Shown here in pieces: positions 29,314 through 41,341 of a stretch of 64,000 nucleotides of DNA. Every line of letters starts with the position of its first letter. Positions within the stretch are counted from its first letter, which is position 1. The DNA is from Amorphophallus konjac (Eukaryota > Streptophyta > Magnoliopsida > Alismatales > Araceae). The DNA lies in the NCBI GenBank assembly GCA_022559845.1, contig CM040126.1, positions 122,054,886-122,118,885 of the forward strand, written 5' to 3'. A program made the translations under genes and the position numbers. The notes beneath the pieces were generated by a model. That model ran no database searches. It had not been told where the DNA came from and was given only the letters and a program-made list of their open reading frames with translations.

Positions 29314-31702
29314 TGTTGCATCCCTACGGTTTTGATGATGTCTCACACTATAAATCAATCTGTTTATTTCTAGATCAATTCATGCTTCATCATTTAGGAC
29401 AGTGCAGTTCATGTGGCTATCAGTGCATCACTTAGCAAGTCCATACATCACTGCACATGCCTTCCATCAAGTTTGTACAGCGAGAGTGGCCTTCATTCAT
29501 GTGCATAGTCCAAGAATTCTCATAAAGTCTATACATTGGCATATGCACACACACACACAGCATAGTCTGGACAGAAGTGGGTTGACCCCCCCTTCCAGAT
29601 GGGTCGACTCCCTCAAGATTCTCAAGTCTGTACATTGCCCTCATGAATACACTGCATTGTCAAGTCTGCACATCGGTTTCCAAGTCTGTACATTGCTTGG
29701 CGCTCACCAAGTCTGTACATCGCTTCAAGCGTTCCAAAGTCTATACATCGCGTGCATCATTAAGTCTAGACATTACACTGTAACTTGCTTAGTTGAAGTC
29801 TATACATTGCTGATCGAACGTAAGTCTATACATTCCAACCTTTTCCTATGTTCGCTGCTTTAGCTACACACCAAGTCTATACATTGTTCTTCGTCTCATG
29901 CATCATTTTCCAATGTCCATACAGCCATTCCCAAGTATGTACATCCTTCAAGGGCCAAGTGTATACATCGTTCACAGCACACACGTTCAAAGTCTGAAGT
30001 CTGTACAGCCTTGGCATGTGCTTCATAAAGTCTATACAACGCTCAAAGTCTGTACAGCATGCTTTGTCGTTCAAAGCATAAAGTCTATACAACGCTTAAA
30101 GTATGTACAACATGCTTTGTCGTTCAAAGTACAAAGTCTATACATAGCAATGTTCAAGCTTATAAAAGTCTGTACATTCCCTTCTGTAATGTTCATACAT
30201 CAATTATCAAGTCTGTACAGCGTTCGCTTAAAGTCCATACAGCAGTGTCTATACATTGGCTTGCTACTTCATGCGTTTGCTAGTCTGTACAGCCACATCA
30301 TGTCTATACATCTCCCACAGCAAGCATAACATGTCTGAACATCGGTTGCACAGTAACTAAGTATATACATTGTGTTGCATCGCATGCATTACCTAAACTC
30401 TATACATTGCTAGTGTAACTCAAGCCTTTACATCAAAGTCTATACACTGGTTATGCTTGTGCATCACAAAGTCTGTACACTGCTGTCCTTTGTTTTCATG
30501 TCTACACATTCGATTGCTTCAAGAATTGCACTGAAGTCTACACTTTCCCCTCTGTTATGTTAATGCAACATTCTGCAAGTATATACACTAAGGTCGCTGA
30601 ATGGTTTTCAAGTCTATACACTAAGGTCGCTGAAGGGTTTCAAGTCTATACTTTCTGACGTTGTATATACTTGCCTATATGCTGTTCGAAAGTCTATACA
30701 CACCTTGTTAAAAGCTTTAACTGAACTAATTTGATTCATGCCTTTTGTCTCTGCCTGCAGATGATTCAAGCTGATGATTGGACACATCATCCGAGGTGGT
30801 ACCTGGCACGTGATCCGAGGTGCTCTCTGGGCGGGAACCTGAAGGACACACGCCCAACATCTGCTATATATATGAAGCATCTTCTTTCAGTAGAAGCTTG
30901 ATCGTGAAAAAAAAAAAGCAGAAGGCATTCTTGTGAGGCTGCACGATCCAGAAAAGAGAGAGAGCAGAGAATTCCATTTCATCCAAATCTGTGTGAAATA
31001 TATTTGAGAGAGAGAGAGAGAGCAGTGTCTGTGGTTTGAAGAATTGCTTCTTCGGAAGCTACATTGTTTCCTATTTTCAGAGAGGATTTTTGTGCTTTGA
31101 TTTTTGAGTTTTCATTTTTCATTTCATCTTCCTTATCGTATATTGTTACCCTCCTGTGATCGGAGGAATGGAGGATTGATCCTCCAGTTTGCAAGTGACA
31201 GGGAGTCGCTTGTGGGTTCCCTCCTGGGTGGAGGAAGAGAGACCTCGGTCTCTAGTTTGCTAGTGACTGTTGTCACTGGTTGTATCCCTCCGGTGTGGAG
31301 GAAGAGGGGAGGTTGTTCCCCTGGTCAAGCTGTGTGGCAGCATTTTGTTCGTAGACTGAGTCTGCAGTTTCTAGCCGTGGCTAGTGGAAGCCTCACTCTA
31401 GTTGGAGTGAGGGGTGGATGTAGATTGTGGACTACAATCGAACCACCTTAAAAATTCTTGTCTCCTTTTGTGGTTTGTTGTTATCGTTTGTGCTCTCCAT
31501 CTGCTTGACATTGTGTTTGTCTGTGGACAGCTCGTTCAATCGCTCTTACTCTTTCTGTCTTAGTTATTGACTTCGTTAGCAATACTCTTTGTGTCGTTTC
31601 TGAAGGGTTGCAAACCGTTGAACTAATATTCCGCTGAAGTTTTTAAAATCGGGAGTGATCTATTCATCCCCCCCTTCTATATCACTTTTTGCTGCGCTAA
31701 CA
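29314..31702 (+). repeat. Element B 3' LTR
   Basis: This 2389-bp LTR matches 7458-9755 apart from substitutions and two added tandem duplications inside the motif array: about 52 bp near 30077-30128 and about 31 bp near 30600-30635. The array is at about 29446-30705, TATA at 30865-30872 and the hairpin string at about 31145-31410. It ends GCGCTAACA. Confidence 0.93.
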
Positions 31703-33751
31703 CGGTTGTCTTTGGAGATCAAGACAAAGGTAAAATAGTTGGGATTGGCAACATTTGTAAGAATTCTGAAATTCTTATTGAAGATGTGCTTTTGGTAAAA
31801 GGTCTGAATCACAATCTGCTAAGCATAAGCCAATTGTGCGATAAGGGTTTTAAAGTTGTTTTTGATGAAACCCACTGCATTACCTTGAATAAAAACACAA
31901 ATGAGATCAAATTTCTTGGAAAAAGAAATAACAATGTCTATACTGTTGATATTGATAATGTTTCTTGTGATGATCTCAGCTTGGTTGCGAACAATCATGA
32001 AAATGCTTGGTTATGGCACCGTAGGTTGGGTCATGCTAGTTTTGGAGTAATCTCCAAGTTGTCTAGACATGATTTGGTAAATGGACTGCCAAAATTGAAA
32101 TTTGAAAGTGAGAGAATCTGTGAAGCTTGCACGAAAGGCAAGCAAACATGAACTTCTTTCAAAAACAAAAACATTGTTTCATCCGCTAGGCCATTGGAAT
32201 TACTGCATCTTGATCTTTTGGGTCCTACTAGAACCTCTAGCCTAGGAGGAAAATCCTATGGCTTTGTGATTGTTGATGATTTTTTCATATTCACATGGGT
32301 TTTATTTTTAGCTAACAAAAGTGATGCCCTGACGGAGTTTCAAGTGTTTTGCAGAAAAATCCAAAATGAAAGAGGTTACCTCATCATCACCATCCAGAGT
32401 GATCATGGTGGTGAATTTGAAAATCATGAATTCAGCATTTTCTGTGAAGAGTAGGGGTACACACACAATTTTTCATCACCAAGGATGCCCCAGTAAAATG
32501 GAGTAGTGGAGAGGAAGAACAGAACGTTGATAGACATGGCCCGGACCATGCTCAGTGAGAATTCCCTACCTAGGTATTTTTGGGCTGAGGCGGTGAGTAC
32601 AGTATGCTACATCATCAACAGGACAATGGTAAGGCCTATTCTGAAGAAAACTCCATATGAGCTCTACAAGGATAAGAAACCAAACATCTCCTATCTTAAA
32701 CCCTTTGGATGCCCTTGCTACATTTTGAACAATGGTAAGTCCAACCTGGGTAAGTTTGATGAAAAGAGTGACAAAGGAATTTTTCTAGGTTATGCACTCA
32801 ATTCTAGAGCTTACCGATTATTCAATAAAAGGACTTTGGTCGTTGAAGAAAGTACTCATGTTATTTTTGATGAATGCGAATCAAAACTGACAAATCAAAT
32901 TTCCTCTACTTTCGATGCAGATGAAGATCCTAAGAACTCATCAAATGTCCAAGCTAAGGATGAACCATTGAAGGCAATATCAAGCAAAAATGAGGAAGCT
33001 AAGGATCCTACAATTGAGACACATCAAGAATCACAAGTGTAGCATCTTGACTTACCTAGTTCTTCCACATTTCTAAAGGATCATCCAGCTATGAACATCA
33101 TAGGTAATTTGGAGGATGGGGTAAAAATAAGGTCCTCTCTAAGGCAGGTAGAAGAGGAGGATTTGATGGCTCTACTTTCACAAGAAGAACCCAAGGACAT
33201 TCATGAAGCTCTTCAAAATGAATTATGGATTCAGGCTATGCATGAAGAACTGCACCAGTTTGAAAGAAACGAGATGTGGACTCTCGTACCGCATCCTAAG
33301 AACCATCTTACTATTGGAACCCGTTGGATTTTCAGAAACAAGCTAAATGATGTGGGTTTGGTTGTTAGGAATATGGCCCGGCTTGTTGCCAAGGGGTATA
33401 GCCAGGAGATGGGTATTGATTTTGATGAGTCTTTTGCACCAGTTGCTAGACTTGAAGCAGTCCGGATCTTATTGTCCTATGCTTGTTCTTTGAACTTTAA
33501 GTTATTTCAAATGGATGTTAAATCTGCATTTCTTAACGGTTATATCAAAGAGGATGTCTTTGTAGAGTAACCTCCAGGTTTTGAAGATTCCAAACATCAA
33601 CGACATGTGTACAAGCTCCAAAAGGCCCTGTATGGACTAAAAAAGCACCAAGGGCATGGTATGAACGGTTTATCTCATTTCTAGTTGAAAATGGCTTCAA
33701 GAGAGGTAAGGTTGATCAAACATTGTTCAAGAGGAAATCAGGTAAAGACAT
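31703..33751 (+). pseudogene. pol: Element A pol part 2: protease end, integrase, RT start
   Basis: Continues 7457. Visible are VLLVKGLNHNLLSISQLCDKG, WHRRLGHASFG...CEACTKGKQT (zinc domain), the integrase core with Asp in LLHLDLLGPTRT, Asp in IQSDHGGEFEN and Glu in VERKNRT, and the RT start with [36 protein letters not shown] and [10 protein letters not shown]. Stops lie near 32149, 32452, 32494, 33040 and 33568, with a 1-nt loss near 33640 in the [11 protein letters not shown] motif. Element C interrupts it just before YVDD. Confidence 0.92.
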
Positions 33752-35449
33752 TGTTGTCCCCGGTAGATGGCAATCAAGAGGGGAGGGGTGAATTGATTGG
33801 CAATAAAAAATTTCAACTACAAACTTTCGCAATAGATGTAATGGTAGGATAATAAATGAAGCACACTCTTCTCACCCGTTGATGATAACACACAAACAGC
33901 GGAAATATATAGAAATCTGAATAGTCAAGATATGAACGACACTCCGCTCGACAAGAAGCCCACTCGTGAAAGAACGTAGAAGCAAACCACAATGAACAAG
34001 AGGATTTTAGGTGGTTCGGGTTCACAACAGTGTCCCCTACATCCACCCCTCACAGAGTGAGGATTGCTTCCACTAAAGAGTGAAAACCCACACACATACG
34101 CTGTGAAGCACACAGCCACACACACACACACGTGCGTTGCGACCAGCAAATGCACACACACACACATAGTATTTCGTTCAATAGAAAAGTAATCAGATAT
34201 ACAATGATCCTTCAAAACTGAAATAGAATGAACAGGGTATATGCAATAAAGATCTTGAGGTTGCCAGAAATCCCCCTTTCAAACAATGACCCAGCTGAGG
34301 TTCTTCATTTCTTGGTCGATGATGCAAGATGTAGACAGATCTTCAAGATGAAGCCGGATGTTGATGTGCAGCTCGAGATCCAAGTTGCCCAGCTTCAAAT
34401 AAGGAAGGAAATCTCCAGTTCTTGCTCAGGATGCATCTAATCAGCAAGGGGATCGGCCTCTTTTCGAAGTAGATAGCTTCTATTCACGCTTTGAGAGGCT
34501 CCCCACGAGCTTTCTTCTCCTACAAGACCAAAAGCTAATCAGTTCGAATATGCCTCTTTTCCTCTCACTTCTATGGTCGCCCTAATCATTGGTTTTATAG
34601 TCCCAAGGAGAGGGGACCCGTGTAGCAAGATGGGAGCCTCGGATCTCCCAACATTAGGGCAAACGAGGAACAAAAGCGGCGGCCACGAAACGGATCTCGA
34701 ACCGGACTGGCGGTCTGTAACTCCAGGGGTCGACCCATTGGGTCGACCCACGAAACACGAGACATGATGCCCGACAATAGAAAAATCCAGGGGTCGACCC
34801 ATTGCGCCAACCGATAAAAACTGTGTAACCCGAGGGGCTCGGGTGCCAAAAAGGGTCGACCCATGGGGTCAACCCACGCAGGTAATTACTAAAAACTGAA
34901 GACCCGAGGGTTCGGGATCACCATGGGGTCGACCCATGAACTACTTCTCAACAAAAAGAAAGAAATGAGCTATCAGCCATCAAGGGGTCGACCCTTGGGG
35001 TCAACCCCATGAACTCTAACATGTTAATCATTCCTATGAGTTGGTTATAAACAAGGATCAACCCTTGGGGTCAACCCATGACAATTATGAAAGAAATCAA
35101 CTTATTAAAGGGTAAGGTTTTGTTTGGATCTCACCAATCATCCTTCAATGATTTAGGAAGTTAGCTTCATTCCATATTTCTGTAAAAACACAAAATTGGA
35201 GTTAGATTGAACCTTTGACAAACATAATTCAAAACACTTACTTAAAGAGAAATGATCTTGATTCTGCAAAAATACCTCCTCCGATATCATTAGTGGATCA
35301 TGAACTAAGAAGCAAAATGTAATTACATAGTAAAGCAGTTCAAAATGAGTTTGATTAAATTTATTCATTCAACAAAAGTTCTAGTCTAATATAGTGTTTG
35401 GTCATCATCAAAATCCAACAAATAGAACATTCACGCAAGGGGTTCAACA
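33752..35449 (-). repeat. Element C 3' LTR (left copy)
   Basis: 1698 bp. On the plus strand it starts TGTTGTCCCCGGTAG and ends GGGGTTCAACA. It contains GGTGGTTCGG near 34010, leader hairpins (CCTCAC/GTGAGG, CTGTG/CACAG, GTGCG...TGCAC) amid CA repeats at 34044-34160, a TATA complement at 34593-34599, and GGGTCGACCC palindromes from about 34727 to 35080. Confidence 0.93.
34727..35080 (-). repeat. GGGTCGACCC palindrome cluster in C LTR (left)
   Basis: About ten GGGTCGACCC or GGGTCAACCC words are present, often paired as GGGTCGACCCATTGGGTCGA. The right LTR (about 44254-44610) has one more unit near 44325, which looks like gain or loss by slippage. Confidence 0.75.
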
Positions 35450-35450
35450 G

Positions 35451-35463
35451 TCTCCCCCTTTTT
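35451..35463 (-). promoter_or_regulatory. Polypurine tract of element C
   Basis: AAAAAGGGGGAGA in element sense. Perfect 13-bp arms GTCATCATCAAAA (35401-35413) and TTTTGATGATGAC (35460-35472) enclose the tract and the LTR edge. A second PPT-like word lies near 35985. Confidence 0.88.
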
Positions 35464-35472
35464 GATGATGAC

Positions 35473-36061
35473 AAAATACTATGCTAGAGTTTAGGATTGA
35501 CAAGAAAACTTTTATTTACAAAATTTCTGAATCAACACCTCAACAAAGATTTAACACTAAAACCTCCATATACATAACCATGTGAGCTCAAAAGGATTTA
35601 ACAAGCTGAATTAAATCAAGGCCATAGACCAAAGGTAGGAGAACTCCAACATAATATCAAACCACAACCACGATGTTGAATACACATTCTTTCCATGCAC
35701 CAAGCTGACAAATTTAAGAAGCATCACAACATAAAACACAAGGCCTCATCCAAGCACTGTAAGATTGACCAGTCAAAGGCATCATCCATTGTTTTAGCCG
35801 ACAACATAGTTTTTAAGACTTACAAAGTATGAGTTCACGAATTACAAAAATGCATACATGAGCAATGCCATGAGATGCAACATTTCTAACAGACAGACTA
35901 ATGAAAGCAAACATGCAAGCAAGCAAGCACACACCACACATACTGTAATATAATAGTTTTAACCAAGCACACACATATCTGAATTTCTCCCCCTTTGGCA
36001 TCATCAAAAAGAAGAGGGAGAACAAGTTAATAATTGTGCTTTATCATAGGAGCTTCATAAT
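35473..36061 (-). other. Element C non-coding region between ORF3 and PPT
   Basis: No gene seen. It contains a degenerate second polypurine-like word with a CATCATCAAAAAG neighbour (about 35985-36015) and is otherwise AT-rich. Confidence 0.6.
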
Positions 36062-37299
36062 CTAGTCCGAGGGTGGAGAGTGTGGAGCATGTGACCCTCT
36101 AATTAAATTCATCATTTCTTCAAACATCCTGGATTGGGCGTCCAGAGTAGTAGTGTTCACTTCAAGAAAGGAGGTGACCCTTTGGAAGGACTGAGTGTAG
36201 GCAACATGGGAAATCCTCAAGTCAGTTACTTCATTGATAAGGGCATCCATTCTCTCCCCATGCTTGTCTAGTCGGCCATCTATGGAATACAATCTATCAG
36301 TGGTCATCTGAGAAAACCCATCAGGTAGTCCCTCACCAAGAAGGTCTTGTTGTGGTTGATCAGCTTCAGCTTCTTCACTGTCCTCTTCTTCTTCTGAGAT
36401 GACTTGTTGTTGAACTTGTGCAGATTTGATCTTACGAACCAGTACACCATTTTTTAACTCATAGTTCATGTTCTTGAAAATTGTGGGGATGGAGTAAATG
36501 TCATTCTCACGCACTGTGTGATATCGTTCTTTGGACAAATCAATACCGGCTGATTCAAAGACTGCTGTCAAGGCTGCTGCATATGGTAGTGTGCGGTTGG
36601 TATGCTGCAAGCATGCGGATATGTGAAGCAGATAGTGGAAGGAAAATTGATAGGGATACCCTTCATCAGACAAAAAAACAAGAACATATGGAATTCAGTA
36701 ACTTTGTCTCTTCCACCACCCTTTGGTATCAAAATGGTTGTCATCATGTGATGTAGAATGCGCTGCATGGAGCGAAACCGATTTGCATTCAGATCGGTGG
36801 TGGACCTTTCTCCCATTTCCTCAGAGGTCATCATTTGATAGACCTCTTCTTCATCAAAATCAAGATCACCAAAAGTGTAACCTTCATGATATGGTAAGCC
36901 AAGAGCATTACCCAGAAATTCGGATGTCAAAGTAATCACTTCTCCATTTACCACAGTAAACTGCTTGTTAGCTTTGATTGACATATTGCCATAGAATTGG
37001 TTCACTAACTTGTAATAAACACGACGGTGTGCAGACATGAAATGATCAAGGTTTGGTTGGCTACAGATAATATCCACTAAGCTTGGCAAATATTCAACCA
37101 AATTCATAAAATCTACCGCACGAGGGTGGAGAATTTTTCTGTGAGCAGCTTTGTTACCGGAGGCCAAGGCTTGTGATTTCATTGCTTCTAACTCTTTTTC
37201 TTTGGATCGTATCTCTCTTGTGCGGTGGAACTCCTCTCGCTGATGAGTAGAGCGGCTGGATTCCTCCCCCTGATGAGAAGATTGCCGTTTGGGTGCCAT
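36062..37299 (-). pseudogene. Element C envelope-like ORF3, frameshifted
   Basis: The third ORF lies downstream of pol, as in SIRE1-type elements; its role is unproven. It starts at ATG 37299 (MAPKRQSSHQGEESS). The frame changes near 36655-36675. Conserved parts include RVYYKLVNQFYGNMS, VVNGEVITLTSEFLGNALGLP, RSMQRILHHMMTTILIPKGGG and the later LPYAAALTAVFESAGIDL, followed by an acidic Gln/Glu tail and a helix-rich C terminus ending SPPSD. The LGLP region resembles the plant transposon-protein family often found as ORF3. I see no signal peptide or membrane segment, so envelope function is doubtful. Confidence 0.75.
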
Positions 37300-38209
37300 C
37301 TGAACCACCAGACATATCAAAATCTATAGAGGCTTCCTAGATCTTGTTGGTTCGAAAAGAGGAGCCCCTCACGCAGAAATAAGGACTCTCCAAACACCAT
37401 GGCCTTACCTCAGTGGATCTGGGAGGAAGAAAGATGCTTATGGACGCAGCAAGGAGAAACCCGCGAGTAGCCACCGGTTGGAGCTCGCCTTAGGGCTGGA
37501 GCGGTGTTGAGTTGCAATAAAGTGTTTCAGGGCTTCCAAGAGGTGGTGGCTGGTCGAACTAGGGAGCTGGGGCTGTATTATAGTGTTAGGGTTGAAGAAT
37601 AGGGCGTTCACGACCTTTTCGAAACGGAACGGTTCACGTTTTACCACGACCGCCCGTAACGGGTCGACCCGATGGGTCGACCCACGAGTAGCCCGAGCCC
37701 CGGTTTTGAGCGAAATGACAGGGGTTGACCCCATGGGTCGACCCATCCCCTGTTCAGATGGAGATTTTCTTTAATTTGAAGATTTGGAGTACCAAGAAGG
37801 ATAGGCTCAATTCCCCAATGATTAAAACATATGAAGGTCAAGGAAAAAAGATATATTTAAGGTTTGAATCATTTGGGGAGGATATTTCAAGGAAATGATA
37901 GATTGCCTTAGAAGTTTATTTACCATGCTTTCCACAATTCAGATTTCGATTGATCAGCTCCATTGAGATGCACTTATTGAATTCAAAATAGTGTGGCCAT
38001 AGAAGAGTGCAATGAAAGGGTTCATACATATTTAATAGAAGAGATGCAATTCATACAAAGGTGGAAATTTCACACAATTCAATTTATTGCAATTCAAGCA
38101 ACATGGTGCATATGCATGAAAAAGGAGACCCATCTAATGCAACAGTATGAATGACACAAATGCAAAATATGCATGCTAGAAACACTAAGTATGATGCAAA
38201 ATGCAGGAC
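37300..38209 (-). other. Element C spacer upstream of ORF3, with GTCGAC palindromes
   Basis: It contains GGGTCGACCCGATGGGTCGA and a second cluster (about 37658-37745) like those in C's LTRs. A TATAATA word (minus; plus 37575-37581) lies about 75 bp downstream and 275 bp before the ORF3 ATG. This might be an internal promoter. The rest is AT-rich with no gene. Confidence 0.55.
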
Positions 38210-41200
38210 TCATGAATTAGACTTTTCTATTCTACACACCCTTAACTCTCTCCTAAAAGATGTAAATTTTTCTTCATTTAGCGATTTGGTAAATATGTCG
38301 GCAATTTGATTATTTGTTTCAATGAAATTTATTTCAACATCACCCTTACTAACATGATCTCGAATGAAATGATGTCTAATTTCGATATGCTTCGTTCTAG
38401 AGTGATGAACCAGATTTTTTGACAAGTTTATAGCAGAAGTGTTATCATACAAAATTAGGGTGTTTTTGAAGGAGATGCTATAGTCAATCATTTGTTGTTG
38501 GATCCAAAGCACCTGGGCAATGCAACTACAAAGAGCCACATATTCGGCTTCAGCGGTTGACAAAGCCACTGAATTTTGTTTCTTGGAGGCCCATGAGACC
38601 ATGCATCCCCCAAGAAACTGGCAATACCCACTGGTGCTTTTCCGGTCCACTTTACAACCCGCATAATCGGTGTCAAAATAAGCAATCAGTTCAAAGTTCA
38701 AATTACGCGGAAACCATAAGTCCAAATGTACTGAACCAGCAATATATCTAAAAATACGTTTCATAGCCGACAAGTGTGTTTCTTTCGGATTGGACTGAAA
38801 TCTCGCACACAAGCAAACTGCAAACTGAATATCGGGCCGGCTGGCAGTTAAATACAACAACGATCCTATCATGCTTCTAAAAAGTTTTTAGTCCACAGAT
38901 TTACCTTTCTCATCTTGATCGAGTTTGATTGAGGTTGACATGGGTGTGGGTTGAGGTTTCACCTTGCTGAAATTGTACTTTGTGAGCAAGTCTCGAGCAT
39001 ACTTCCTTTGGCATATGAAAATGCCATCCACCATTTGTTTGACCTGCAAGCCCAAGAAGAAGGTCAATTCTCCCATCATACTCATTTCAAACTCACCTTG
39101 CATAAGTTTGGCAAATTTTTCACTCAAGGTGATATCAGTAGAACCAAAAATGATGTCGTCGACATATACTTGAACTATTAAAACTTTCTTACCATTTCCT
39201 TTGGTAAACAAGGTTTGATCAATGTTACCACGTTTGAACCCATTGTTGACAAGGAAAGAACTCAGCCTCTCGTACCAAGCGCGGGGAGCTTGTTTCAAAC
39301 CGTAAAGTGCCTAGTCCAATTTGTAAACATAATCTGGATATGCGTGATCTTCAAATCCGGGAGGCTGCTCCACATACACATCCTCCTGTATGAAACCATT
39401 CAAAAATGCACTTTTCACATCCATTTGAAAAAGTTTAATATCATGATGGCATGCAAATGCTAAAAGAATTCTCACTGCCTCAAGTCTTGCCACAGGGGCA
39501 AAAGACTCATCAAAGTCAATTCCTATCTCTTGGCTATAGCCTTTGGCTACTAGCCTGGCCTTATTCCTAATTACCACTCCTTGATCATTTAACTTGTTTC
39601 GGAAAATCCATTTGGTTCCGATCACGGAGTGGCTTTTAGGACGAGGCACAAGGAACCACACTTTGTTCCTTTGGAACTGGTGTAGTTCATCCTGCATAGC
39701 TAAGATCCAGGAATTGTCCTTTAAGGCTTCATCAATAGAGTGCGGTTCAAATTGAGAGAACAATGCAAGATAATCCAAATTGTCAACTTCCCTTGATGAA
39801 GATCGAGTTTTCACTTTATCTTCTACATTACCAATCACATTCTCGGGAGGATGGCTTTTGTGGAAAGTCCACTGCCGAGAAAGCTGCTGTCCTTGTTGAT
39901 TTTCATCATCCTTGCTTTCTGATCCTTCTCCTAGAGTTGCTTGACCTTGTGCTGCCTTTGGTGGGATCTCTTCACTGATTTATTCTTCTTCATCCTGTAA
40001 TTTTGAGCTTTTATCAACATTCACATTGCATGACTCATCTACAATAACATGGGGGCTCTCCTCTACTACAAGAGTTCTCAGGTTATAAACCCGATATGCT
40101 CTAGAAGCAAGAGAGTACCCAAGAAAGATTCCACTATTACTTTTTGCATCGAATTTGCCCAAATCAGATTTTCCATTGTTAAGAATATAGCAAATTGATC
40201 TAAATGGTTTCAAGTGAGAGATATTGGGCTTCTTACATTTGAAGAGTTCATATGGGGTTTTTCTCAAGATTGGTCTTACCATAGCTCGGTTTATGATGTA
40301 GCATGCCGTGCTAACGGCTTCCGCCCAAAAATACCTAGGAAGGTTGTTCTCGCTTAGCATTGTCCGAGCCATCTCAATGAGGGTTCTGTTCTTTCTTTCC
40401 ACGATGCCGTTTTGTTCTGGAGTTCTTGGTGTTGAAAATGTATGTGAGTATCCGTGCTTCCTACAAAATTCATCAAAATCAGTGTTCTCGGACTCCTTAC
40501 CATGATCACTTTGAATTCTCTTGATGGAACATCCATTCTCAATCTCCACTTTCCTGCAGAAACCTTCAAACTCCTTCAAAGCATCATTTTTATGTGACAA
40601 AAAATACACCCAACAAAATCGTGAGAAGTCATCTACAATAACAAACCCATATAACTTGCCACCTAGACTGTGAGTTCTACTAGGTCCAAACAAATCTATA
40701 TGAAGAACTTCAAGGGGCCTAGTGGTAGTCACATCATTCTTGCTTTTGAAAGAGGCTCTTGTTTGCTTACCTTTGCTGCATGCCTCACATACTTTATCTG
40801 GTTCAAACTTCAGCTTTGGCAACCCAACAACTAAATCATTTCTGGACAACTTTGAAAGAACATTAAAATTGGCATGCCCAAGACGGCGATGCTACAACCA
40901 AGCATTGTCAGAGTTATTTGCAACTAAGCAAAGATTATTGTGTGATGTGTCATCTAAGTCTATCATATATACATTATTTTGTCTAACGCTTATAAACATT
41001 ATTTCCTGTGTAGTTTTATTTACAACAGTGCAGTGCGTGGAGTCAAAAATCACATTGCACCCTTTATCACAAAGTTGACTTATACTAAGTAAGTTATGAT
41101 TGAGACCTTTAACCAACAAAACATTTTCCACACTATGAGGAGATCCCTTACCAATCTTACCTTCTCCAACGATTTTTCCTTTGTCCTTGACCCCGAAGGC

Positions 41201-41341
41201 AACAAGTCCACCATCCTTTTCCTTGAGGTCTGCAAAGATTTCTTTGTTCCCGGACATGTGTCGCGAGCATCCACTATCGAGGTACCATTTGTTTCTTTGA
41301 GCCTTCATGCATACCTACAAATCATCAAAACAAGAAGACTT
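38210..41341 (-). pseudogene. pol: Element C pol: PR-IN-RT-RNaseH with nonsense codons
   Basis: The polyprotein is in the same frame as gag. In order: protease WYLDSGCSRHMSGNK (about 41290-41245), the zinc domain (HRRLGHANF...CEACSKGKQT) preceded by a stop where Trp is expected (40892), integrase with Asp in LHIDLFGPSRT, a degraded second motif IQSDHGKESEN (usual form HGGEFEN), and Glu in VERKNRT; then RT with [18 protein letters not shown] and YVDDIIFGS (near 39170), and RNase H with [27 protein letters not shown] and [14 protein letters not shown]. Stops lie at 40892, 39980, 39311 and 38888; no frameshift. Confidence 0.93.

Larger units (their letters stand above)
7458..31702 (+). mobile_element. 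Element B: Sirevirus, inserted in A protease, itself split by F and E
   Basis: This is a complete copia Sirevirus without an envelope-like ORF. The left LTR is 7458-9755 and the right LTR 29314-31702. Flanks are CGTTT (7453-7457) and CGGTT (31703-31707), a 5-bp target duplication with one mismatch; the protein frame of A resumes across it. LTR F (13319-15225) and element E (16330-27261) interrupt pol. It belongs to the same family as D: LTR ends, Gag and pol match closely. Confidence 0.93.

Noticed and set aside
34080..34165. CA-repeat microsatellite in C LTRs
   Set aside because: Simple repeat inside the leader; also in the right LTR, and useful only as a length difference between copies.
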